From Exiguobacterium mexicanum (lineage in GTDB: Bacteria > Bacillota > Bacilli > Exiguobacteriales > Exiguobacteriaceae), in assembly GCF_005960665.1 (NCBI RefSeq), contig NZ_CP040676.1:134501-198500 (forward strand): a DNA stretch of 64,000 nucleotides. The letters are read 5' to 3'. Below, in pieces: positions 9,410-17,737 of this stretch (positions within the stretch are counted from its first letter, which is position 1; each line of letters begins with the position of its first letter). Under the pieces are notes generated by a model that had not been told where the DNA came from, did not search any database, and worked only from the letters and a program-made list of their open reading frames with translations. A program made the translations under genes and the position numbers.

Positions 9410-10019
9410 ACAGTTACGGCTTTACTTCGTATGCGGGACACCGAACACGAAAGACATGCTCCAGACGGTGGAAACGGCACTCCAATGTGGCGTGACATGT
9501 TTTCAATTTCGTGAAAAAGGTAAAGAGGCACTGTGTGGGGATAAAAAAGAAGCGATGGCAAGGACCCTGCAAGCACTTTGTCGTTCGTACGACGTCCCGT
9601 TCATCATCAACGACGATGTTGAATTGGCGGCGCGCATTGATGCGGACGGCGTGCATATCGGACAAGACGATGACGAGGCCGCAATCGTTCGGGAGCGGAT
9701 TGGTCCAGATAAGTGGCTCGGTGTCTCGGTCCACACGCTCGAAGAAGCGGCAGCAGCCATCGAGCATGCGGATTATGTAGGCATTGGCCCAATTTACCCG
9801 ACGACTTCGAAAGAAGATGCCGGGGCAGTGAACGGGACGACGCTCATCCGGCAAGTCCGAGACATGTATCGAGAGCTGCCAATCGTGGGGATTGGCGGCA
9901 TTTTACCGGAACATGTCCCGATGATTCGGAACGACGGGGCGGACGGCGTCGCCGTCATCTCGGCCATCGCTTCTGCACCGGATGTGGCCATGGCCACACG
10001 GCGTTTCGCTTGTCTCTGA
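9381..10019 (+). CDS. thiE: Thiamin-phosphate synthase
   Basis: ThiE (212 residues) joins the pyrimidine pyrophosphate to thiazole phosphate. Motifs: CFQFREKGKEA, PFIINDDVELAARIDADGVHIGQDD, YVGIGPIYPTTSKEDAG, and VGIGGI near the C-terminus, all in TIM-barrel order. The start is a TTG at 9381 with GGAGAGGAGGG upstream, and the length fits the family. There is no thiC or thiazole-forming gene in the window, so the operon is a salvage unit. Confidence 0.94.
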   Translation: MNPSRRALAEQLRLYFVCGTPNTKDMLQTVETALQCGVTCFQFREKGKEALCGDKKEAMARTLQALCRSYDVPFIINDDVELAARIDADGVHIGQDDDEAAIVRERIGPDKWLGVSVHTLEEAAAAIEHADYVGIGPIYPTTSKEDAGAVNGTTLIRQVRDMYRELPIVGIGGILPEHVPMIRNDGADGVAVISAIASAPDVAMATRRFACL

Positions 10020-10042
10020 ATTCAACTTGAGGAGGAAGACAG

Positions 10043-10675
10043 ATGAACGTATTTGTAATAGGCGCGAATGGACAGATTGGAAAACAGCTCGTGGAACGAT
10101 TGCACGAGGAAGGGAAACACCAAGTCACGGCGATGGTTCGAAAACAAGAGCAACTCGATGACTTCACATCAAAAGGCTATCAGGCCGTCCTAGGCGACCT
10201 CGAAGGTGACGTCTCGTCACTTGAACAAGCAATGTCTGGCATGGACGTGGTCGTCTTCGCGGCCGGTTCAGGTGGTAGCACCGGAGCCGACAAGACGCTC
10301 CTGATTGACCTTGACGGCGCGGCGAAAAGCATCGAGGCTGCCAAGAACGGGAATGTTAAACAGTTCGTCATGGTGAGCGCCTTGAAAGCGGAAGATCGTT
10401 CGGCATGGCCGGAAGAGATGAAACCATATTATGTGGCGAAGCACCATGCGGATCGTCTGCTCGAGGAGAGCGGGCTTACGTATACGATCGTCCGTCCGGG
10501 CGCTCTCACAGATGACGCCGGCACCGGCAAAGTGAAGACGGGCGACGTCTCGACAGGTGAGATTCCGCGTGCAGACGTGGCGGCCTTCTTGGCACATCTC
10601 ATTGGTCATGACGCAGCCCACAATCAAGCGATTGACCTCGTCAAAGGTGACACGGCGATTGAGGACACATTATAA
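10043..10675 (+). CDS. NAD(P)-binding atypical SDR protein (YhfK-like)
   Basis: A 210-residue Rossmann-fold protein starting MNVFVIGANGQIGKQLVERL, with the GxxGxxG nucleotide motif. It has the YVAKHHADRLLEESGLTYTIVRPGAL segment typical of NmrA-like/atypical SDR proteins of the B. subtilis YhfK type. The catalytic YxxxK of classical SDRs appears as YYVAKHHAD, which is compatible. The substrate is unknown. AGGAGGAAG lies at good distance. The gene is single and ends at a strong terminator. Confidence 0.85.
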   Translation: MNVFVIGANGQIGKQLVERLHEEGKHQVTAMVRKQEQLDDFTSKGYQAVLGDLEGDVSSLEQAMSGMDVVVFAAGSGGSTGADKTLLIDLDGAAKSIEAAKNGNVKQFVMVSALKAEDRSAWPEEMKPYYVAKHHADRLLEESGLTYTIVRPGALTDDAGTGKVKTGDVSTGEIPRADVAAFLAHLIGHDAAHNQAIDLVKGDTAIEDTL

Positions 10676-10688
10676 ACGAGATGACGAC

Positions 10689-10719
10689 AGCGAGCGGACT
10701 TGGTTCCGCTCGCTTTTTG
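10689..10719 (+). terminator. Intrinsic terminator after the YhfK-like gene
   Basis: Ten-base arms AGCGAGCGGA and TCCGCTCGCT are followed by TTTTT. Confidence 0.9.
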
Positions 10720-10808
10720 TATGGATGTGTCCGTGAACTCGACAAAGGATTCGCTTCGACCGATAGAGAAAGTAAGAGATGGATTTGTTAGAAGAAAGGG
10801 GTCTATCC

Positions 10809-11621
10809 ATGACCGCATTATTTCTCTATATGGCCGTTTACTTGCTTCCGGCTTTTCTATTGAGTCACCTTGCTCTTGACGTATTGGTTCGGTAACGCCG
10901 GAATTTTGATTTTCGTCTGTTCGGTCCACTTCATTGTCAAAGTGACGGGCGTCGGGGCGAAGTTACCGAGATGGATTTATCCGTATGCCATTTATTTGCC
11001 GCTCGTCCCGGTCGCGTTGACGTTCATCCGTCAAGAGAACATCTTGAACAGTCAGCGTTTCGACCAAGTCGGTGTCTGGATTTATCCTGAGTTCAACGCG
11101 TCTTATTTGACGACGATGACCGTCGGTAACGTGTTTCATTTTCTTGTGATTCTATTATTGATGTATGCCCTTAAGCGGTCCGAGCGCTTCGAGCATCATC
11201 GTGTCCTGCGCTTGTCGTCATCGACCTCGACGGCTTTAAAGGAATCAACGACACGTACGGCCATCAAGTCGGCGATGATTTTCTCATTCATCTCGGTGAG
11301 TTGCTTGAGATGGCGACGCCGGAAGCGGGACTGGCCTCGCGCGTCGGCGGGGATGAGTTCTATATGTATGTGCCGAACGTCGATGCAGATGACATCGTTG
11401 CGTTCGTCGAGCGCTTGCAGTCGCTGCTGACGGAGCGACCGTTCCGGCTTGGACATGAGACGATTCCGATTCGAGCGAGCATCGGGGTCAGTGTCGCACC
11501 GGATCAAGGGGAGGACTTGGACACGCTCATCCATAAAGCTGATCAGGCGATGTATCAAATCAAGCAACACGGTAAAAACGACTATGCGATTTATGACGAG
11601 GTGTTACACGGACCGAAATAA
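10809..11621 (+). pseudogene. Broken membrane diguanylate cyclase (GGDEF)
   Basis: Three reading frames are needed to follow one protein. ATG 10809 gives a hydrophobic start (MTALFLYMAVYLLPAF) that stops at about 10894. A second frame carries membrane segments from about 10864 to MYALKRSERFEHH near 11200. A third frame then carries ALVVIDLDGFKGINDTYGH, RVGGDEF and the GGDEF C-terminus to 11621. The DxLTGLxNRR helix that should come before VVIDLDGF is missing, so the second lesion is a deletion of roughly 30-35 codons plus a frame change. The GGDEF motif is intact, but the protein as a whole cannot be made. Natural decay is likely. An assembly error is possible. Confidence 0.82.
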
Positions 11622-11666
11622 CGGGAACGAGAATGAAGATGGCAATTTGATAGAGGAGGAGACAAT

Positions 11667-12117
11667 ATGACTGAAAAACCGTTAGTGACGATGCGAGCCG
11701 AAGGGGAAGCGACGAGTGTGAAGACGACGGTGCATGTGCGTGACCTCGAACCGTTCGTCGTCGATGAACCGGAACGTCTCGGCGGGACGGACGCCGGTCC
11801 GAACCCGCTCGAATATTTGCTTGGGGGCGTTGTCGTCGTGTACGACAATCATGATTGCCTACGTGGCGCAAGACCAAGATTTCAACTATGACGGGGTGAC
11901 GTTCGTGACCGAAGGAACGCTCGACCCGCGCGGCTTCCAAGGCGTTGAAGGAGTACGGACGTATTTTGAGAAAGTACACGTCAACATCGTCCTCGATACG
12001 ACCGAATCGGATGAACGGATTGCGGCGCTCCAAAAAGGCGTTGAGGCTCGTTGTCCAATCCACAATTTAATGCATGCGGCCAACGTCGACATCACGGCGA
12101 CGTGGACACGGAAGTGA
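11667..12117 (+). pseudogene. OsmC/Ohr-family peroxiredoxin-like gene with a frameshift
   Basis: The first part reads MTEKPLVTMRAEGEATSV through RLGGTDAGPNPLEYLLG. The expected continuation GALSSCTTIMIAYVAQDQDF is in another frame and runs to 12117 (VEARCPIHNLMHAANVDI). The join falls in a run of five G at about 11821-11826, so one extra G explains it. Both OsmC cysteines (SSCTT and ARCPIHN) are present across the two frames. The gene would encode a thiol peroxidase acting on organic hydroperoxides. It could be a true pseudogene, a phase-variable tract or a sequencing error. A good AGAGGAGGAG site precedes the ATG. Confidence 0.85.
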
Positions 12118-12143
12118 GGATGGGGCGACCCATCCTTTTTTTG
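12118..12143 (+). terminator. Terminator after the OsmC gene
   Basis: GGATGGG-CGA-CCCATCC hairpin followed by seven T. Confidence 0.88.
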
Positions 12144-12205
12144 ATGTAGACAGGAATGTTTGCCGACGAGCACGAACAAAAAGAGACGTGAGAAAGGAGG
12201 TTGTC

Positions 12206-12643
12206 ATGGATATTCGCCCGATGACACAGCAAGACGCCCGCGCGATTCAAGCGTGGACGTACGAGGCACCGTATGATTTCTATAACCAAGAAGCTTCAGC
12301 GGAAGGGCTGGATGAACTGATGGCGTATCAGGTCGTCCATGACGAGGCGTTGATCGGTTTCTATTGTCTCGGCACGTACGCACAAGTGCCGAACGATACA
12401 TACGTCTACGATGACACATGCGTCGACCTCGGGCTCGGCATGCGCCCGGATCGAACGGGACGGGGACACGGGCGTACGTTCGTCCGGTTGGTGATGCAAG
12501 AAGCGGCGCACGAAGGCAAACCGCTCCGGTTGACGGTGGCCGCGTTCAATGAGCGGGCCATCCATCTCTATGAGCAGCTCGGGTTTCGACGGGTCACTTC
12601 GTTTGAAAAAGGGGCGACCCGTTTTCTCGTCATGACCCGATAA
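12206..12643 (+). CDS. GNAT-family N-acetyltransferase
   Basis: A 145-residue acetyltransferase starting MDIRPMTQQDARAIQAWTY. The acetyl-CoA-binding region reads LGMRPDRTGRGHGRTFVRLVM (R/Q-x-x-G-x-G/A type), followed by the late VAAFNERAIHLYEQLGFRRV motif. AAAGGAGG lies five bases before the ATG at 12206. The substrate cannot be read from sequence. It follows the OsmC terminator as an independent unit. Confidence 0.88.
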   Translation: MDIRPMTQQDARAIQAWTYEAPYDFYNQEASAEGLDELMAYQVVHDEALIGFYCLGTYAQVPNDTYVYDDTCVDLGLGMRPDRTGRGHGRTFVRLVMQEAAHEGKPLRLTVAAFNERAIHLYEQLGFRRVTSFEKGATRFLVMTR

Positions 12644-13090
12644 TCAGCCGTACTGTTTCTGATGGGCTTTCTTTCGCTTCAAATAGTCCTCGTCCGCCCG
12701 AAGCTGGTCCCATCGCTCTTTGAAGATGCGGGCCGATTCCGCTTTCTCCTCGTCGATTTGTCGGTCGTGGAGATCGCCGTCGTCCTTATATTTTCGTCCA
12801 CCTTTATAGTTGGCGTAACGTCTCGCCCGGGTATAGCCCATCTGGATGAATTTGCGGGCCATATCCATTCCGACGAAATCATCGTTGGCCCGGTATTTTT
12901 CGAATAGCTCCATGATTTCATCGGCGGACTGTTTGGCGATGTCAGGCGTCTTGAAGCGCCAATGGGGGAGAATTTCACTTTTATACGGTTCGACGAGCAG
13001 GACGCCTTGCTCGCCGCGTCCGACTCGATACAGCTCGGGGTGTTCGCGGAAATCAATCGTTTCAAAATCTAAATCATAATCAAATGGCAT
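12644..13090 (-). CDS. DUF4385 family protein
   Basis: A 148-residue soluble, charged protein beginning MPFDYDLDFETIDFREHPELYRVGRGEQGV, which I recognise as the DUF4385 pattern. Later blocks are EPYKSEILPHWRFKTPDIA and FVGMDMARKFIQMGYTRARRYANYKGG. The function is unknown. It has a strong GAGGAGGGA site, converges with the GNAT gene before it, and is divergent from the next GNAT gene. Confidence 0.8.
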   Translation of the reverse strand: MPFDYDLDFETIDFREHPELYRVGRGEQGVLLVEPYKSEILPHWRFKTPDIAKQSADEIMELFEKYRANDDFVGMDMARKFIQMGYTRARRYANYKGGRKYKDDGDLHDRQIDEEKAESARIFKERWDQLRADEDYLKRKKAHQKQYG

Positions 13091-13157
13091 CGTGATCCCT
13101 CCTCATGGATTCATTCCCGGAACGAATCCGAGGGAAACGACAGAAAGGAAGAACAAG

Positions 13158-13706
13158 ATGATTCAACTTGATACAGATCGGCTCCGGTTGCGGGCGTTTC
13201 AGCTCGAGGACGCTGAACAGATGTTTCACTATGCGAAAGACGAGCGGGTCGGACCGAAAGCAGGCTGGGCGCCGCACCAATCGGTCGAGGAGACGGGTGA
13301 CGTCATCCGGCTGTTCCAGCAAGACCAAGACGTCTGGGCCATCACACTGAAAAAGACAGGTGAGGTGATCGGCAGCCTCGGGTTGCACGACCGCCGACCG
13401 GACCCTGAGATTCAGCATGACCGGCAGCGCGAGATCGGGTATGTCCTCAGCCCGGACCGTTGGGGGCAAGGGTACATCCCGGAAGCCGTCCATGAAGTGA
13501 TGCGGCACGGTTTTGACGACCTCGGACTCGAACGCATCTGGTGCGGTCATTTCGACTTCAACGACCAGTCGCGTCGCGTCGTCGAAAAGACAGGCTTCAC
13601 GTACGCGTTCACGACGTCTCAGCAGTTGACGCGCTTAGATGGGCGCACTGTGCAGAGCCTCATTTATGTCGTGACGAAAGATGAGTACGAACGTGTTAAA
13701 GCGTGA
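13158..13706 (+). CDS. GNAT acetyltransferase, RimJ/RimL type
   Basis: A 182-residue acetyltransferase with MIQLDTDRLRLRAFQLEDAEQMF, the usual start of RimJ/RimL-like enzymes. It has EIGYVLSPDRWGQGYIPEAVHEVM for acetyl-CoA binding and WCGHFDFNDQSRRVVEKTGFTY near the end. The ATG at 13158 has AAAGGAAG upstream. An upstream extension would start with a non-standard codon. The target (a protein N-terminus or small molecule) is unknown. Confidence 0.88.
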   Translation: MIQLDTDRLRLRAFQLEDAEQMFHYAKDERVGPKAGWAPHQSVEETGDVIRLFQQDQDVWAITLKKTGEVIGSLGLHDRRPDPEIQHDRQREIGYVLSPDRWGQGYIPEAVHEVMRHGFDDLGLERIWCGHFDFNDQSRRVVEKTGFTYAFTTSQQLTRLDGRTVQSLIYVVTKDEYERVKA

Positions 13707-13710
13707 AGAA

Positions 13711-13745
13711 AAGCCAGCGTGTCGATTTGCGACGCGCTGGCTTTT
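13711..13745. terminator. Bidirectional terminator
   Basis: Fourteen-base arms (AAGCCAGCGTGTCG and CGACGCGCTGGCTT, one G-U pair) have A-rich and T-rich flanks. It lies between convergent GNAT and GH4 genes. Confidence 0.9.
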
Positions 13746-13747
13746 AT

Positions 13748-15145
13748 TTATGCGTGCTCGACAGGTTGGAGCGCTTGAACGACTTCGTCTTTGATCGTGA
13801 CGCCGTTCGCTTCAAGTTCAGCGATTTTATCGGCGAACTGCGGCAAGTAATCTTTATGGGCGATGAGCAGTTCATCGAGCACCCGTTTCGCGGTCTCGCC
13901 GCTCGGGATAAGCGGATTGATGATGAACGCTTGAAGGGCGAGCCCGTAGTCACCGGTCACGGCCGCTTCTTCGACGCACAGCTCCATGTTCTTCATAACT
14001 TGGAGCCATCCTTTTTCAGCCGGGGCGAGCGCGCCGAACGCGATTGGTTTCGCACCGGTCGCGCCGATATAGGCGGACACTTCGACGACATCGTCTGGAG
14101 CGAGGTCAGGGACGGCCCCGTTGTTCTTCGTCGAGACGACGATATGTGTGTTCTTATTGGCGTAAATCGAGGCGATTGTCTCACACGCCGCATCCGAATA
14201 GTGGGCGCCACCGCGTTTAGATAGTTGCTCCGGTTTATGGTCGAGGTTCGGGTCTTTGTACAGCTCGAATAGCTCCGCTTCCGTCTGCTTCACTTGCTCG
14301 GCCCGCGTGCCGACGGCCGGGTCTCGATATTCCTCGAGCATGTGGGCGAGCATTTCCTCGGCACGGTAGTAATACCGGTGATAGCCGCAAGGGATCATGT
14401 TCATCTGTTGCAGTTGTTCTTGGAAGAACGGCATGTCGTGAATGTTGGCGGGAATCCCCGAATCGCCGTCGTACATCTTGTCGATGATGTCACGTGTCAC
14501 GTCTTGTCCGCTCACGTCGTGGACGCGGTGCCAGTGGAAATGGTTCAACCCGGCGAACGAATAGATCAAGTCCTCTGGCTTCTTGCCGATCAGTTCCGGT
14601 TCAGCCATCATCGCATTGACCGGCACGTTGCACAGTCCGATAACTTTGTCCCATTTGCCGTAACGGATGACCGCGTCGGTCACCATTCCGCTCGGGTTCG
14701 TGAAGTTGACGAGCCAGGCGTCCGGACAGAGCTGTTTCATGTCTTCGACGATATCGAGGATGACAGGAATGGTACGGAACGCCTTCAAGATACCGCCGGC
14801 CCCGTTCGTCTCTTGGCCGACCATACCGTACGAGAGCGGAATCCGTTCGTCTTTGATGCGGGCGTCGAGCAAACCGACACGGAACTGTGTCGTGACAAAG
14901 TCGGCGTCTTGTAACGCTTCTCGACGGTCGAGCGTCAGATGCACTTTAACGTCATACGGAGAAGCGTCCCACATCCGTTGCGCCATCTGTCCGACGATGT
15001 CGAGTTTGTCTTTCCCGGCCTCGATATCGACGAGCCAAATCTCACGAATCGGTAACTCTTCGTAACGCTTGATGAACCCTTCCATCAATTCTGGTGTGTA
15101 GCTGCTGCCGCCCCCGATGGTGACGAGCTTGATTCCCGTTGTCAT
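13748..15145 (-). CDS. GH4 family 6-phospho-glycosidase (LicH/CelF-like)
   Basis: A 465-residue NAD- and Mn-dependent GH4 enzyme, probably a 6-phospho-beta-glucosidase. Visible motifs: KLVTIGGGSSYTPELMEGF for NAD binding at the N-terminus, VNFTNPSGMVTDAV near residue 145, GLCNVPVNAM with the metal-ligand cysteine near residue 171, and FAGLNHFHWH with the metal-ligand histidine near residue 200. It would open phosphorylated sugars imported by a PTS. No PTS gene is in the window. It is divergent from an RpiR-type regulator, which probably controls it. Confidence 0.92.
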   Translation of the reverse strand: MTTGIKLVTIGGGSSYTPELMEGFIKRYEELPIREIWLVDIEAGKDKLDIVGQMAQRMWDASPYDVKVHLTLDRREALQDADFVTTQFRVGLLDARIKDERIPLSYGMVGQETNGAGGILKAFRTIPVILDIVEDMKQLCPDAWLVNFTNPSGMVTDAVIRYGKWDKVIGLCNVPVNAMMAEPELIGKKPEDLIYSFAGLNHFHWHRVHDVSGQDVTRDIIDKMYDGDSGIPANIHDMPFFQEQLQQMNMIPCGYHRYYYRAEEMLAHMLEEYRDPAVGTRAEQVKQTEAELFELYKDPNLDHKPEQLSKRGGAHYSDAACETIASIYANKNTHIVVSTKNNGAVPDLAPDDVVEVSAYIGATGAKPIAFGALAPAEKGWLQVMKNMELCVEEAAVTGDYGLALQAFIINPLIPSGETAKRVLDELLIAHKDYLPQFADKIAELEANGVTIKDEVVQALQPVEHA

Positions 15146-15231
15146 TCCAATCTCCTCCTCATATGTTCACAAAATAGTCTCAGATGTGTAAATGAATATC
15201 AGCGCTGAATGTATCTTCTCATTTCTCATTC

Positions 15232-15259
15232 AGTATAAAATATAGAAAAATGAACACAA
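15232..15259 (-). promoter_or_regulatory. Promoter of the GH4 gene
   Basis: On the minus strand, TTGTGT (15259-15254) and TATACT (15237-15232) are 16 bases apart. A perfect TCAGCGCTGA palindrome (15199-15208) lies just downstream in the leader and could be an operator. Confidence 0.5.
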
Positions 15260-15277
15260 TAGATTTGAAGATAATTC

Positions 15278-15291
15278 CGAAAGCGTTTACA
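15278..15291 (+). promoter_or_regulatory. CcpA cre box
   Basis: CGAAAGCGTTTACA matches the cre consensus (TGWAARCGYTWNCA) except at the first base. It lies between the GH4 and rpiR genes and overlaps a possible TTTACA -35 element of the regulator gene. Confidence 0.65.
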
Positions 15292-15318
15292 AAAAGAAAC
15301 ATATAGACATTTATTTTT

Positions 15319-15333
15319 GTGAATTCAATTCAC
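15319..15333 (+). promoter_or_regulatory. Perfect inverted repeat before the RpiR-type gene
   Basis: GTGAAT-TCA-ATTCAC is a perfect 6-3-6 palindrome 15 bases before the regulator start codon. It is a plausible autoregulatory operator. This is inference from position and symmetry only. Confidence 0.5.
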
Positions 15334-15348
15334 GAGAGGAGACCGGAC

Positions 15349-16218
15349 ATGCTATTGACCGAGAAAATGAAGCAAGACCTGTTCTCTAAATCAGAACGGG
15401 CCGTCATCGACTATTTGTTCGTCGAGCGGGAGCGGATCCACGACAAGACGATGAAACAAATCGCCGAGGCGACGTATACGCACCCATCGATGTTAAGTCG
15501 CATCGCTACGAAACTGGAGTTTGCGGGTTGGCTCGAGTTGAAGGAACAGTTTTTGGAGGAAATCGAGTATTTGAATCGTCACTTCTCGGATATCGATGCC
15601 AATGAGCCATTCTCGGCTAAGGATAACTTGATGGTTGTGGCGAACAAGCTGGCGGCCCTCAAACAGATGACGATCGAGGACACGCTGTCGTTGCTCGATC
15701 ATGAGGCATACGAGCAGGCCGTAACGATGTTGAGTGAAGCGCGCCATATCAAGGTCTTTTCTGTCATCCATAATTTGTTGCTTTGTCACGACTTCAAGTC
15801 AAAGATGAACCGGATCGGCAAACAAGTCAGCCTCTGTGAATTCGATGCCGAATTCGAGGCGGCCAACTCGGACGAAACGACGTGTGCGCTCCTGATCTCC
15901 TATACGGGAGAAAGTGATTATACGGTCGGACTTATTCCTTACTTAAAGAAACAACGTGTGCCGGTGCTCGCCTTGACGAGTCTAGGGGAGAATGCCATCT
16001 CGAACCAGGCGGATTGTACGCTCCGTTTGACGACCCGTGAGCGCCTCTATTCGAAAATCGGGAGCTTCACGACGAACGATTCGATTCATTGCTTGCTCGA
16101 CCTGTTGTACGCTGGTGTGTTCTCGACAGACTATGAGGCGAACATGGCTTACAAAGTGCAAATCTCGAAACGGTTCGACCATCGTAAAAGTTCGAGTGAG
16201 GTCATGCAGGAAGACTGA
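15349..16218 (+). CDS. RpiR/MurR-family transcriptional regulator
   Basis: A 289-residue regulator with an N-terminal helix-turn-helix (KQIAEATYTHPSMLSRIATKLEFAGWLELKEQ, about residues 35-70) and a C-terminal SIS sugar-isomerase domain (KVFSVIHNLLLCHDFKSKMNRIG; ALLISYTGESDYTVGLIPYLKK). SIS domains of this family bind sugar phosphates, which fits control of the divergent GH4 gene. ATG 15349 has GAGAGGAGA upstream. A GTG at 15319 falls in a palindrome and lacks a site. Confidence 0.9.
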   Translation: MLLTEKMKQDLFSKSERAVIDYLFVERERIHDKTMKQIAEATYTHPSMLSRIATKLEFAGWLELKEQFLEEIEYLNRHFSDIDANEPFSAKDNLMVVANKLAALKQMTIEDTLSLLDHEAYEQAVTMLSEARHIKVFSVIHNLLLCHDFKSKMNRIGKQVSLCEFDAEFEAANSDETTCALLISYTGESDYTVGLIPYLKKQRVPVLALTSLGENAISNQADCTLRLTTRERLYSKIGSFTTNDSIHCLLDLLYAGVFSTDYEANMAYKVQISKRFDHRKSSSEVMQED

Positions 16219-16246
16219 AAACACCCCTTCGAGCGAAGGGGTGTTT
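16219..16246. terminator. Bidirectional terminator
   Basis: ACACCCCTTC-GAGC-GAAGGGGTGT with A-rich and T-rich sides lies between the convergent rpiR-type gene and kynB. Confidence 0.9.
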
Positions 16247-16248
16247 GT

Positions 16249-16872
16249 TTAATCGAGCGAACGCAAGAGCGCGCGCACCGGACTGCCGTCTCCTTTGACG
16301 ATCGGGAGTGGCACGGCGTTCAATTCGTAATCACCAGGGGCGATATGGTCGAGGACGAGTCCTTCGAGAATGTGGACCCCGTTGCGGGCGAGCGCGTGGT
16401 GCGCCGCCATCTCTTTACTGTCGATTGCGTCGACCGAAGGCAAATCGAGACCGATCAAGTAAATCCCAAGTTCGCCGAGACGGTCGGCAAGTGACGGCGT
16501 GAGTTCAGGGATGTGGCTCGGGAATTCCTGCTTGTTCGGCCAGCCGTCGGTCTTGAGAATCAACCGTTCGACGCCGGTCAAGTCAAAACCGTCCAAGTCC
16601 GTCGCTTCGATTCGTTCGTGTCCAGGGAGATGAATGACCCGGGCCGGACCGATATAGAGCCCGGGATCGAGATCGATGACGCGCTGTCCGGCGTCCTCGA
16701 AATGGAACGGGGCATCGATATGCGTTCCAGTATGCAGGCTCATCGTCACTTTCCCGACGTTGACCGAACCACTATCGGCCATCGGCCACGCGATCTCGTA
16801 ACGGAACGCCGTGTCGCCTGGCCATGTCGTGATCGTGTCTTCGAGCGGTTGCGAAACATCAATCCATGTCAT
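16249..16872 (-). CDS. kynB: Kynurenine formamidase
   Basis: KynB (207 residues) hydrolyses N-formylkynurenine to kynurenine. The zinc-binding motif HTGTHIDAPFHF (H-x3-H-x-D) lies near residue 47, and the N-terminus (MTWIDVSQPLEDTITTWPGD) is typical. The ATG at 16872 has AAGGAGG upstream. A longer frame start lacks one. It is the last gene of kynU-kynA-kynB and ends at a shared terminator. Confidence 0.95.
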   Translation of the reverse strand: MTWIDVSQPLEDTITTWPGDTAFRYEIAWPMADSGSVNVGKVTMSLHTGTHIDAPFHFEDAGQRVIDLDPGLYIGPARVIHLPGHERIEATDLDGFDLTGVERLILKTDGWPNKQEFPSHIPELTPSLADRLGELGIYLIGLDLPSVDAIDSKEMAAHHALARNGVHILEGLVLDHIAPGDYELNAVPLPIVKGDGSPVRALLRSLD

Positions 16873-16886
16873 CGTGTTCGTCCTCC

Positions 16887-17726
16887 TTACAGTTTTGTCC
16901 GGACAGTCCAAAGTTCAGGGAAGAAACGGTGGTCGAGGACGCGGCGCAAGTAATTGACGCCTGACGATCCACCCGTCCCCATCTTTTGACCGATAATCCG
17001 TTCGACGGTGCTCATATGGTTGAAGCGCCACATCTGCTGCTGGCTACCGATATCGAGCAGTTTCTCTCCGAGCTCATACAAGTCCCAGTACTTGTCCACG
17101 TCCCGGTACACCTCGGCCCAAGCTGCTTCGACGCTCTCGTTCCATTCCCAGTCTTTCGTGACGTCCCGGTTGAGCACGGCGTCATCGATGGCGAGACCAC
17201 GGCGATGCATTTCGCGAACGGTCATGTCATAGATGCTCGGTGCCTGTAGCGACGACTCGAGAAGCGGATATAGCTTCTCATCATGGGCGTAGACACTGAG
17301 TGTGCGCGCGTTCTTAAAGCCGAGGGCGAACTCGATTTGGCGGTTCTGGTACGATTGGAAGCCAGAAGACGAACCGAGTTTGTCGCGGAACTCCAAATAC
17401 TCGGCCGGAGTCAACGTCGCGAGGACGCTCCACGACTGGATGAGCTGTTGTTGAATCTTCGAGACACGGGCGAGCATCTTGAACGAACGCTCGAGCTCTC
17501 CCGTCTCGATGGCGGTCACGGCCGCCGTCAGTTCATGCAAAATCAATTTCATCCACAGCTCACTCGTCTGATGGATGATGATGAACAGCATCTCGTCATG
17601 ATGGTCCGATAAGCGGTGCTGACTCGATAAAATCGGGTCGAGTTGCAAATAGTCACCGTAAGACATGTCTTTCGAAAAGTCTGTCTGAATCGATTGCTCG
17701 ACTTTGTGTTCAATCCGTTCACTCAT
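16887..17726 (-). CDS. kynA: Tryptophan 2,3-dioxygenase
   Basis: KynA (279 residues) is the heme dioxygenase that opens the indole ring of L-tryptophan. Motifs: [38 protein letters not shown] (distal-side substrate histidine), [16 protein letters not shown], and the C-terminal [28 protein letters not shown] with the heme-ligand histidine. It is the middle gene of the operon, spaced 11 bases from kynU and 14 from kynB. Confidence 0.97.
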   Translation of the reverse strand: MSERIEHKVEQSIQTDFSKDMSYGDYLQLDPILSSQHRLSDHHDEMLFIIIHQTSELWMKLILHELTAAVTAIETGELERSFKMLARVSKIQQQLIQSWSVLATLTPAEYLEFRDKLGSSSGFQSYQNRQIEFALGFKNARTLSVYAHDEKLYPLLESSLQAPSIYDMTVREMHRRGLAIDDAVLNRDVTKDWEWNESVEAAWAEVYRDVDKYWDLYELGEKLLDIGSQQQMWRFNHMSTVERIIGQKMGTGGSSGVNYLRRVLDHRFFPELWTVRTKL

Positions 17727-17737
17727 ATTGTTTCTCC

